This document shows, one piece after another, positions 20,921-27,166 of a DNA stretch of 27,166 nt. Within the stretch, counting starts at the first letter, position 1, and every line of letters begins with the position of its first letter. The position numbers and the translations under genes are program-made. The DNA lies in the IMG/VR virus record IMGVR_UViG_3300035681_000109, positions 1-27,166 of that record; one strand, given 5' to 3'. The notes under the pieces were generated by a model. It was not told where the DNA came from and did no database searches. It saw nothing but the letters and a program-made list of their open reading frames with translations. The DNA comes from a virus.

Positions 20921-21166
20921 ATGACCGAAGCGGAGTTCGAGCAGCGCCTAAAGGCGCTCCAGCAGGAAGTCTCTGAGGCGTATCTAAAAGGCTATCAGGA
21001 AGCTCGCCAGCGCGCCCAATGGACTATTGCGGCGGCTGTCGATGAAAGCACCCGTCTACGGAACGCGCTCGAATGGGCGCTAGACGAGGTTCAGGACGAA
21101 AACCGGCGAGTCCGTATTCTAGCAGCAATGCACCGGCGGCAATCAACAGATCACGAACGAGACTGA
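20921..21166 (+). CDS. Small coiled-coil early protein after the terminator
   Basis: An 81-aa, highly charged helical protein from ATG 20921 (TEAEFEQRLKALQQEVSEAY, LKGYQEARQRAQWTIAAAVD, ESTRLRNALEWALDEVQDEN). A longer frame from 20876 would translate the terminator hairpin and is rejected; an AGG lies 7 nt before the chosen ATG. Its end overlaps, tail to tail, the 3' end of the minus-strand gene at 21151. No family is recognised; it is probably an oligomerising accessory protein. Confidence 0.6.
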   Translation: MTEAEFEQRLKALQQEVSEAYLKGYQEARQRAQWTIAAAVDESTRLRNALEWALDEVQDENRRVRILAAMHRRQSTDHERD

Positions 21167-21351
21167 CCATAGCCCAGGCCCTCCAGCAACTCGCGGGCCG
21201 TCTCATGGGCGTGGCATAGCCCCTCGACGATCTCCGGGGGACACTCATCATCCCCCGGCGTCGCCGCCCAGTCAAGGTAAAGATCAAGCTGGTCGGTTAA
21301 ATTCGCCAATACGTTCATAAAGACCGCATCAATTTTTAATTGAGACGACAT
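21151..21351 (-). CDS. Small acidic protein at the end of the replication operon
   Basis: A 66-aa acidic helical protein from ATG 21351: SSQLKIDAVFMNVLANLTDQ, LDLYLDWAATPGDDECPPEI, VEGLCHAHETARELLEGLGY. AAGGGA lies 9 nt upstream. The longer GTG start at 21372 would include that ribosome binding site in the coding sequence. It overlaps the primase-helicase 3' end by 23 nt and faces the early operon. Function unknown. Confidence 0.6.
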   Translation of the reverse strand: MSSQLKIDAVFMNVLANLTDQLDLYLDWAATPGDDECPPEIVEGLCHAHETARELLEGLGYGQSRS

Positions 21352-23626
21352 TATCGGTGTCCCTTCCCTCACCCGTGATCCGGGCCAGCTCGCGCCGCAC
21401 GTCCGACCGTGACCAGTCTTTCAAGGCCGGGCGAACAAAGCAATGCTTTTTAGAGCGGTAATCCGCTGAATAGCATAGCCCCTTGTCGATCCACCCGGCT
21501 TCTTTCAGTGCGTGAAATAGCGCCGGCTGCACAACTTTGAACGAGCTGTTGTTAGTGTGCGCATCGTTCATCTCCTTAATTATTTTGTGCCAAGGGCCGG
21601 CGATAACATCGACGTTGAACGGTGCATGGCCGGCTTCGATCTCGTGATAGACATAGCCTTCCGCATTGCTCATGCCGACATAGATTAGCTTCTGCTTGTA
21701 GTCGGTCATGGGCGGTATGCCTTGGGGGCTGAACCGCGACACATCCCGCGCCCGCAGCCACCCTGCGACCGCTTCAAACCCGCCGGCGTTATACCAGCCC
21801 CAGATCCGCTTGGCTTCCTCCGGCGTCATCTTGGCGCTCTCAGACCAGACGCAGAACCAGCGCCGATCGTCACTGTCCAGCGTGATCGGCATGTCCTCGT
21901 TCGTGAACGCCAGCATGAACAGACGATTGACCATCTTGTAGGGGTGCAAGCCCTTACGGTTGATCGTTAGCATCTCCGGCGGAGCGGCGATGATCGGCTT
22001 CAGCTTGTTCGCCAGCGCGCGACGATCCTTCGCCTCCGGCTCTTTCAGCTCGTTAAGGACGACGATCTCAGCCTCAAGCTGATAACCCCACTGGCTTGAC
22101 AGGCTCTCGTTGTCGATCAGCCCCTTGTTCTTCTCGTGCGGTCCGCAGACCGACCAGATGAAAGGAGCCCACATCGTATCCTTGCCGCAGCCGCCCTTGC
22201 CGCCGTGCAGGATAGCGTGGTTGATCTTGACGTTCGCGTGCTGGAGCTTGAACGCCATTACATTCCAGATATGCTCCAGCTCCGCAGCGTCCGGCACAAG
22301 CCGCCGGCAATGGTCGAGCCAAGGCTGCGGATCTCCAGCCTCTTTGACCTCCGGCCTGGCGTCGCGCCAGACGTTGCCATAGACCAGCCCGTCCTTATGA
22401 ACCATCCAGTCTTCGCCAGCGGCGTAGGTTAGACCTTTAAGAGCGTATCCACCCATCGCTTCGCGGTTTTCGTCATACCAGATAGACGCTTCAATACGGC
22501 GCGGTTTTTCGCCAGTTGATTTGCATTCAATGTGCCGAAACACAGCATTAAACGCTTTGCGGCTGATCTCGCTGCATGTCTTTTTATCAAAGTAAGCGTC
22601 GTCATCGACGATATAGGCGAAGCGTTCATGCCAACCGGCGCGGTCTTCACGCCCAGCCTGCTTGCGCTCAACGTCAGCAATAACTTGGCTTGCCCGATCT
22701 GGAAACGCTTTAGTTGGCGTCAATGTGCCAAACTTATCGGATAGTTCGGAAATGAGATCGTCACGCAATCCGGGGATTGTGCGCGGCCCACCCTGTTCCG
22801 CCACCCAATCGCAAAAGAACTTGCTATCAAGATGCTCGCAATGAGCGTGATAGCAACAGAATGAACGATCCTGCGGCTTATATCGCGCTTCAATCTGTCC
22901 ATCTGTATGACCTTCATGGTTCGGGCAGACGACGCCGCACCAGCCCTCTGCGTTTACGCCGGACGTAACAAGGCTGTTCTCGTTCAGCCATGCCAGCACC
23001 GTGTCGTTGCCAGTGTCCTTTACGCGAAACGTAATAGCGCGAGCCGTGCCTGTCTCAGCCGGTGTCACGCCAAGCGCCGCGCAGATCTCCGCTAACGTGA
23101 ACTCACGGTCAGGATGGAACTCCACCTCACGGCACACGAACGCATCGCGCCCCGGCTTGACGTTAACCGAGCCTGGCAGGCGACAGTTACGCACCGCATT
23201 AGTCGCGCCAGGATCTGTGTAGCCAGCTTCAGCAATAGCGGTAAGAGCTGCACAATGTTCCTCCACGGTCGGCTGGTCGCTGTAAGCATACCAGTATTGA
23301 TAATTGCCGGGGCTCGTCTCGACAATAGCGGTGGGCTCTAGCGGCGGAATCTTCGACTTGGTGCCGATGTCGTCCAGCATCATGAACAGGACGTGCGTGC
23401 AGTTCGCCACGCTGGCGGACGGCTTGCCCTGCATACGATCCATAATGAAGCTGCCGGTGTTAAGAAACCAACTCTCGCCTTCCTTGCGCTTGTGCTTTGG
23501 CAGATAAGCCGGCCAAGTGTATTTAGGCGAACCGTCCTTGTGCAGCCGGCCCGTGTCGATCTGTTTGACGATCAGCGCTGTCTCGCCAGCCGGTGCGAGG
23601 CCGATAAAGTAATCGAAAAGTGTCAT
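21329..23626 (-). CDS. Primase-helicase (RepB-like primase domain plus SF3/D5-type helicase)
   Basis: A 765-aa protein from ATG 23626 (GAGG ribosome binding site, ATGA overlap with the upstream gene; a TTG start four codons earlier is less likely). The N-terminal archaeo-eukaryotic-type primase has LFMMLDDIGTK (D85-D86), PTAIVETSPGNYQYWYAY and AVRNCRLPGSVNVKPG (144-159). A Cys/His cluster (C230, C234, then CCYHAHCEH at about 257-265) suggests zinc binding. The C-terminal helicase has Walker A GGKGGCGKDT (475-484), Walker B-like IVVLNELKE (521-529), LFMLAFTNED (569-578) and an arginine-finger region DSDDRRWF (584-591), as in DUF5906/D5-type proteins. It primes and unwinds the phage origin or fork. 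It neighbours the polymerase, so the two likely form the replisome core. Confidence 0.88.
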   Translation of the reverse strand: MTLFDYFIGLAPAGETALIVKQIDTGRLHKDGSPKYTWPAYLPKHKRKEGESWFLNTGSFIMDRMQGKPSASVANCTHVLFMMLDDIGTKSKIPPLEPTAIVETSPGNYQYWYAYSDQPTVEEHCAALTAIAEAGYTDPGATNAVRNCRLPGSVNVKPGRDAFVCREVEFHPDREFTLAEICAALGVTPAETGTARAITFRVKDTGNDTVLAWLNENSLVTSGVNAEGWCGVVCPNHEGHTDGQIEARYKPQDRSFCCYHAHCEHLDSKFFCDWVAEQGGPRTIPGLRDDLISELSDKFGTLTPTKAFPDRASQVIADVERKQAGREDRAGWHERFAYIVDDDAYFDKKTCSEISRKAFNAVFRHIECKSTGEKPRRIEASIWYDENREAMGGYALKGLTYAAGEDWMVHKDGLVYGNVWRDARPEVKEAGDPQPWLDHCRRLVPDAAELEHIWNVMAFKLQHANVKINHAILHGGKGGCGKDTMWAPFIWSVCGPHEKNKGLIDNESLSSQWGYQLEAEIVVLNELKEPEAKDRRALANKLKPIIAAPPEMLTINRKGLHPYKMVNRLFMLAFTNEDMPITLDSDDRRWFCVWSESAKMTPEEAKRIWGWYNAGGFEAVAGWLRARDVSRFSPQGIPPMTDYKQKLIYVGMSNAEGYVYHEIEAGHAPFNVDVIAGPWHKIIKEMNDAHTNNSSFKVVQPALFHALKEAGWIDKGLCYSADYRSKKHCFVRPALKDWSRSDVRRELARITGEGRDTDNVVSIKN

Positions 23627-24348
23627 TTTTCCTCGCAAAATATTCCGCAGTCCACTTGCATGTTTTTGAGCGGTCGGCCCTTTGCGCCTTCCGGCAACTC
23701 ATCAAGGAACATTCGCTTGCCTTTATACCGCACGAGCCTGACGCCGAGTTCACGCGACTGCGCCGCGCGGTTAGCATAGACGTTAGGATACTCTTTACGA
23801 ACTAACGACCAATAAGTCGGTGACGTGGCTTTAACGCATCCTATACAATTAGCGTTCGGAAAGCCTTTGCTATAGATGCGCGGCGGCTGAATGCCAGCAG
23901 CCAGTATTATGTTAAGGCAGTCCTGTTTTGTCAGCCCGGCGTCGATCAACACCGGCAGCACGTTGTCACGCTCTGACAAAACAAAGCGATCAAATCGATT
24001 GCGCTCATCAACCGTAAAGCCTAGCACATGCCAATCGGCTTTATTATCGCGCTCCCATTCTTGACGCGCGCGTTTCTTCAGCTCGACCGTGCAGACGGCT
24101 CCCGTAGGGCCGGACATAAATCCGCGCTTCTGCCATATATCTCGCGCCGAACAAGACGGATATTTGCTGTTAACGGCACGTTCGATTTTAACGCCAAGCC
24201 ATGACTCAACGTCGCGTAAAAATCGCTCATTATCTTCGTCTTCTTCGACAACCGGGTTATTGATGACCCGAACGTCAGAATACTTTTCTAGCGTTAGCTT
24301 CGCGGCGACCGCGCTGGCGGCTCCGCAAGAAAACCAGACGGCTATCAT
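23623..24348 (-). CDS. PAPS-reductase-like PP-loop (adenine nucleotide alpha hydrolase) protein
   Basis: A 241-aa protein. The PP-loop is FSCGAASAVAA (6-16), a Cys variant of the SGGxDS motif that binds ATP for adenylation. Later come GAVCTVELKKRA (C86), VLGFTVDERNRFDRF (108-122), CIGCVKA (168-174) and CGIFC (234-238). The four late Cys residues could hold an iron-sulfur cluster or zinc. Phage members are annotated as phosphoadenosine phosphosulfate reductase family, but they lie among replication genes, and sulfur transfer to nucleic acid (DndC- or tRNA-thiolase-like) is as plausible as sulfate reduction. It is coupled by ATGA on both sides, to polymerase and to primase-helicase. Substrate unknown. 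Confidence 0.8.
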   Translation of the reverse strand: MIAVWFSCGAASAVAAKLTLEKYSDVRVINNPVVEEDEDNERFLRDVESWLGVKIERAVNSKYPSCSARDIWQKRGFMSGPTGAVCTVELKKRARQEWERDNKADWHVLGFTVDERNRFDRFVLSERDNVLPVLIDAGLTKQDCLNIILAAGIQPPRIYSKGFPNANCIGCVKATSPTYWSLVRKEYPNVYANRAAQSRELGVRLVRYKGKRMFLDELPEGAKGRPLKNMQVDCGIFCEEK

Positions 24349-26276
24349 TTGCCGTACCTCCCCATGATGCTCGCTTCTACGTCGAGCGGTAATCCTTCAG
24401 CCCAAACGGGTGGTGTCGTCATTACTTCTTCTAGGAGCGCCTTCGCCTCTTCGGGCCGATCAGACTCCAACACAATCTCATCGTGAACATGCAACACAAC
24501 GTCAGGCAGACGGCGGAGAGCCTCACGTAGAAGATCATGGGCGGTCGCTTGTGTGACGTTCTCGCAAGCCAGTCCTCTCCAGAGCCGACCCCGAGGCCAC
24601 TCTTTAGCATCCGCCGCAGGCTTCCAAGACGCCTTTGAATAGGTGATCGAACCATCTTCTTCGAACCGCGCATTAGGGTAGCAAAGCACACGGCCAGAAG
24701 GCAGAGCATACCAAAGGTGCTGTTTGTCGGCTAGATATTTCACGCGACCGGCTTCAAACACCCTACCCGGATTACGCAGCGCACGAATGTAAGCAACCTC
24801 AAGGTCAGACCAGAACGGAACCGACCACTGGTTAGCGCGACGCCATGCGTCTACCATACGTCGTGCCTCTTCTTCAGGAAGGCTCAACCCATAGACGCGA
24901 CCCATCGCTGCGAAGGCTCCGATGCCACCACCGAAGCCGCACGCCAGCTCCTGCACCTTGCCGACCTGACGCTGCGACTTATTGACCTCTTCATACTTCA
25001 CGCGGAACGTAGCGGCGGCGTTTACAATATAAGGGTCGAGCCGATCACGGAATGCCTGTAACTTATCCTCACCGCGACCGGACAGCCACGGGTTGACGCG
25101 GCCTTCGATGGCGCTCCAGTCAGCAACGACGAACTGTTTGCCCTTTTCAGGGATCAGGGCTGGCCGTAGCATACCGCGCAATACGTCCGTGACGCGGCGT
25201 CCGTATTCAGGCACAATGGCATGACCTCGAACCATTGAATGTCGCACGGCTTCGGGGTCATCGGCGCACTTACGTGTGAAGTTGTGGACTTGCGCACCAT
25301 ACGAGGAAGCCCGTCCTGTGGCTGATCCGCCGGCAAAGACAAAAGCGCCTCGAACACGACCATCAGCGCAAGCAAGGTTATCAAGACGATTAAACTTAGC
25401 AACAGAAGACGCCCATAGGTCATCGGCGCATTGTATGACTTCTCTGACATCGGGAGGCACCTCCTCTGGGTCGTCTATGGCCAGTAGGTTGGCCCGAACT
25501 GACTTGTCGATTGAGACTTTATCGGCACGTTCCATAAGTTTACGCGCTTCTGATCCAACACGTTCGAAGACCCATTCTCGCATTCGAGGGCTTCTGACAG
25601 TCTGTATCTCACCGTTAGTGACGGTCTTAACCGTAGCTTCGATCTCTTGAAGTTCATCAGCCGCATATTTGACCGCCGCGCGGCATAGACGCTGATCGAC
25701 AAGAACGCCACGAAGATTGATGCGGGCATTAACATGGTAATCCTCCAATTCCTCGGGTGTTAGCTCTCTTAAAGTTTGACTAACGGCGCGCATTGTTCTG
25801 ACATCTTGGAGCGCGTATTCCCCCAACTCTGGCAGCAAGTCATCTTTATAAGGTGGAATACAGCAGGCTCTTACCAACGCTGCGCCACGATGATCCTTGC
25901 GCATATTCGTGCCAGCAAACCGCCCCACATCTTCTAGCGATCCTGGCGCGCAATTAGCGCGTGCTTGTGCTGCGGTGCAATACCAAGATTCGAGCAGCGG
26001 CAACGGCGCATTGTATTTAGGGCAAACCACATACCAAGTCAGGAGCCGGTCAAATTCTTCGTTGTGGCATCTGATCTGTTTCTTGGCGGCAAAATGATCT
26101 CTTATGCGCTGTGGCATAGGCTCGTAATGCCACCATAGCTGGGCTTCTTCGTCATTGAATGCATACGCCGCGCATAACATACTGGTAGTAGGGTGTTTGG
26201 CGTAATTATACGCGCCTCTTTCTGGCAACCCGCATTCGCTTCGGCTTTCATAGTCAAGCCACAATATGTCAGACAT
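24345..26276 (-). CDS. DNA polymerase, family A with 3'-5' exonuclease
   Basis: A 643-aa protein. The proofreading domain has ExoI LDYES (D8, E10), ExoII HNEEFDRLL (N72, D76) and ExoIII YALQD (Y154, D158). The polymerase has motif A VVADWSAIEGRV (D386), motif B RQVGKVQELACGFGGGIGAF (436-455) and motif C HVHDEIV (H598, D599, E600). GRASSYGAQVHNF (321-333) is the usual thumb/palm motif. It has no 5'-3' exonuclease domain and is shorter than T7 polymerase, like many small phage polymerases. All catalytic acids are present. It overlaps the PP-loop gene by ATGA and the upstream HNH gene by 8 nt. Confidence 0.94.
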   Translation of the reverse strand: MSDILWLDYESRSECGLPERGAYNYAKHPTTSMLCAAYAFNDEEAQLWWHYEPMPQRIRDHFAAKKQIRCHNEEFDRLLTWYVVCPKYNAPLPLLESWYCTAAQARANCAPGSLEDVGRFAGTNMRKDHRGAALVRACCIPPYKDDLLPELGEYALQDVRTMRAVSQTLRELTPEELEDYHVNARINLRGVLVDQRLCRAAVKYAADELQEIEATVKTVTNGEIQTVRSPRMREWVFERVGSEARKLMERADKVSIDKSVRANLLAIDDPEEVPPDVREVIQCADDLWASSVAKFNRLDNLACADGRVRGAFVFAGGSATGRASSYGAQVHNFTRKCADDPEAVRHSMVRGHAIVPEYGRRVTDVLRGMLRPALIPEKGKQFVVADWSAIEGRVNPWLSGRGEDKLQAFRDRLDPYIVNAAATFRVKYEEVNKSQRQVGKVQELACGFGGGIGAFAAMGRVYGLSLPEEEARRMVDAWRRANQWSVPFWSDLEVAYIRALRNPGRVFEAGRVKYLADKQHLWYALPSGRVLCYPNARFEEDGSITYSKASWKPAADAKEWPRGRLWRGLACENVTQATAHDLLREALRRLPDVVLHVHDEIVLESDRPEEAKALLEEVMTTPPVWAEGLPLDVEASIMGRYGK

Positions 26277-26730
26277 GCTTCCAGTTCTTTCTCTGACGGA
26301 TTAAACTTATGCACGCTGTTGTAACATTCAGTTGCCGCGCTAATTCCGCCTGCGTTGCCGACGAATCTCGTATAAAGCGAACATTATCTTCAGTAAGTTT
26401 AGCTGCGTGCTGGCGCGCGCCTCTCACTTGCGTCCCGTGGCGTATAGCGTCGGCGGCGTTATCGAATCCGTCGCCGTAATATAGATTTTCAAGGCTGTTG
26501 TTTTGCCGGTCGCCATCTTTATGCAACACCATTTGATCGCTAGGCCCAAAGAACGCCGCCGCTACAAGCCGATGAATAGTCCGCTGTTTATTGCGCCCTA
26601 ATGATACGGCCAAATATCCACCGGTTATGCAAACCGGTTTCAAAATACGCGACTTGGATTTGACGCGGCCCATATTGCTAACTTGGTAAGCATCTTCGAA
26701 TCCGACGACATCGCGCCAAATTTCAGTCAT
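26269..26730 (-). CDS. Free-standing NUMOD4/HNH homing-type endonuclease
   Basis: From ATG 26730 (GGAGG at the ideal distance) it is a 153-aa protein. Residues 1-30 are a NUMOD4 motif (TEIWRDVVGFEDAYQVSNMG RV). An HNH nuclease follows (TIHRLVAAAFFG with H53, then VLHKDGDRQNNSLENLYYGD with H70, N78 and N82), and a C-terminal helix-turn-helix (KLTEDNVRFIRDSSATQAEL, ARQLNVTTACISLIRQRKNW) that would set specificity. Such enzymes nick or cut intronless alleles at neighbouring genes. No intron is apparent in the polymerase next door, so an intergenic, selfish element is likely. A longer frame from 26769 lacks a ribosome binding site. Confidence 0.88.
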   Translation of the reverse strand: MTEIWRDVVGFEDAYQVSNMGRVKSKSRILKPVCITGGYLAVSLGRNKQRTIHRLVAAAFFGPSDQMVLHKDGDRQNNSLENLYYGDGFDNAADAIRHGTQVRGARQHAAKLTEDNVRFIRDSSATQAELARQLNVTTACISLIRQRKNWKHV

Positions 26731-26959
26731 CTCTTCCTCCATCCACACGATAGCCAAGATACTCTCCATTCGGGCCGTTGTAGATCGTCATATTGCCGAC
26801 CTTCGGCGCTGAGATCATGCCCTGCGGCGTGTAGTAGAAGTTCTCGTTCGGATAACTCAGTTCTGTTGCGACTGGCCCGTTCGGCCCACCCCAGACTGAG
26901 ATCTCTTGAGCTGCTGCTGGTGCTGATATGAGCGCGATGCAGCATATGAGTCTAACCAT
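26723..26959 (-). CDS. Small secreted (periplasmic) protein
   Basis: A 78-aa protein with a typical signal peptide: VRLICCIALISAPAAAQ, with likely cleavage after Ala-Ala-Ala or Ala-Gln. The mature part is about 60 residues (EISVWGGPNGPVATELSYPN; VGNMTIYNGPNGEYLGYRVD) with two GPNG units, probably beta-rich. The Cys residues lie early in the hydrophobic core, so it is not an obvious lipoprotein. It overlaps the HNH gene by 8 nt and the small membrane-protein gene upstream by about 100 nt. A secreted product in a replication operon suggests superinfection exclusion or envelope action (inference). Confidence 0.65.
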   Translation of the reverse strand: MVRLICCIALISAPAAAQEISVWGGPNGPVATELSYPNENFYYTPQGMISAPKVGNMTIYNGPNGEYLGYRVDGGRDD

Positions 26960-27027
26960 GATACAAACACTCCCGATGCTAGGCCGAAGCCGTAAAAGAA
27001 AAGGTATAGGCTAAGATCTTCGATCAT
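26857..27027 (-). CDS. Small membrane protein (56 aa) overlapping the secreted-protein gene
   Basis: Hand-translated: IEDLSLYLFFYGFGLASGVF, VSWLDSYAASRSYQHQQQLK, then a polar Ser/Gln tail. Residues about 5-25 form a membrane segment. The start is in ATGA overlap with the upstream frame and follows GGAGAAGAAGG, a very strong ribosome binding site. The second half runs out of frame within the secreted-protein gene. The nested membrane/secreted pair recalls spanin gene architecture, but no lipobox is seen, so spanins are not claimed. Confidence 0.6.
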   Translation of the reverse strand: MIEDLSLYLFFYGFGLASGVFVSWLDSYAASRSYQHQQQLKRSQSGVGRTGQSQQN

Positions 27028-27140
27028 TCCTTCTTCTCCAAAGCGGCGCGGGCGGCGCGGATTTCATCGTCGCGTCTTTTTATTTCACGCGCCTGTCTAT
27101 CCAATTCGCCTATAGGTGTTAAATACACAGCCGTTACCAT
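27024..27140 (-). CDS. Small helical protein at the right edge, possibly truncated
   Basis: From ATG 27140 it gives 38 aa: VTAVYLTPIGELDRQAREIK, RRDDEIRAARAALEKKE, a charged coiled coil. The frame stays open to the window edge at 27166 (adding QNLSTEVQ), and the ATG has only a weak ribosome binding site, so the true start may be GTG 27146 or lie outside the window. It ends in ATGA overlap with the membrane-protein gene. Confidence 0.5.
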   Translation of the reverse strand: MVTAVYLTPIGELDRQAREIKRRDDEIRAARAALEKKE

Positions 27141-27166
27141 TTGCACTTCTGTGGATAGGTTTTGTA

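Noticed and set aside
26723-27027. Rz/Rz1 spanin pair
   Set aside because: The nested layout fits, but there is no lipobox Cys at a cleavage site, no long periplasmic coiled coil and no lysis genes nearby.
27150-27158. DnaA-box-like TGTGGATAG near the right edge
   Set aside because: Single copy, opposite orientation, and it falls in a frame that may be coding, so probably chance.

Overview
The window is a contiguous piece of a tailed double-stranded DNA phage (or a prophage of the same build) with a P22-like, short-tailed morphogenesis module. The evidence is a P22 gp5-like coat, a scaffold, a P22-type portal, gp4- and gp10-like tail accessory proteins, a beta-helix tailspike and a gp7-like ejection protein, in an order close to that of P22. 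The host cannot be read directly. The GC-rich codon use and proteobacterial-style ribosome binding sites fit a Gram-negative, perhaps alphaproteobacterial, host (inference). No integrase, repressor, lysis cassette, RNA polymerase or tRNA was seen, so lifestyle is undecided.

Layout. (1) 1-18015, minus strand: one long late operon read right to left, from small terminase, an unknown 213-aa protein and large terminase through three small basic proteins, an ADP-ribosyltransferase-like protein, portal, a Dps-like helical protein, small proteins, a self-cleaving S74-chaperone fibre, scaffold, major capsid, two decoration-like proteins, gp4-like and gp10-like tail accessory proteins, a needle or fibre protein and the tailspike, to an ejection protein cut by the left edge. 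Neighbours are mostly joined by TAATG or ATGA overlaps. (2) 18016-18605: a 590-bp non-coding divergence region with repeats, DnaA-box-like sites and a good sigma70-like promoter, a candidate origin and switch region. (3) 18606-21166, plus strand: an early operon of about 12 tiny genes, mostly unknown, including two membrane micropeptides and a stand-alone DnaA domain IV-like protein, with an intrinsic terminator before its last gene. (4) 27166-21151, minus strand: a replication operon converging on the early operon: small proteins, a NUMOD4/HNH endonuclease, family A DNA polymerase, a PAPS-reductase-like PP-loop protein, a primase-helicase and a small acidic protein.

How it may work together. 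Polymerase and primase-helicase form a largely self-contained replisome core. The early DnaA domain IV-like protein is a plausible binder of the TATCCACA sites that lie in the spacer of the early promoter, at its probable start site and ahead of the second gene. That would link replication initiation and early-gene control (hypothesis). The terminase, portal, scaffold and coat set builds and fills the capsid. The ADP-ribosyltransferase-like protein encoded between terminase and portal is a candidate virion-carried host-takeover enzyme. Genes too short or with non-ATG starts were translated by hand from the bases.
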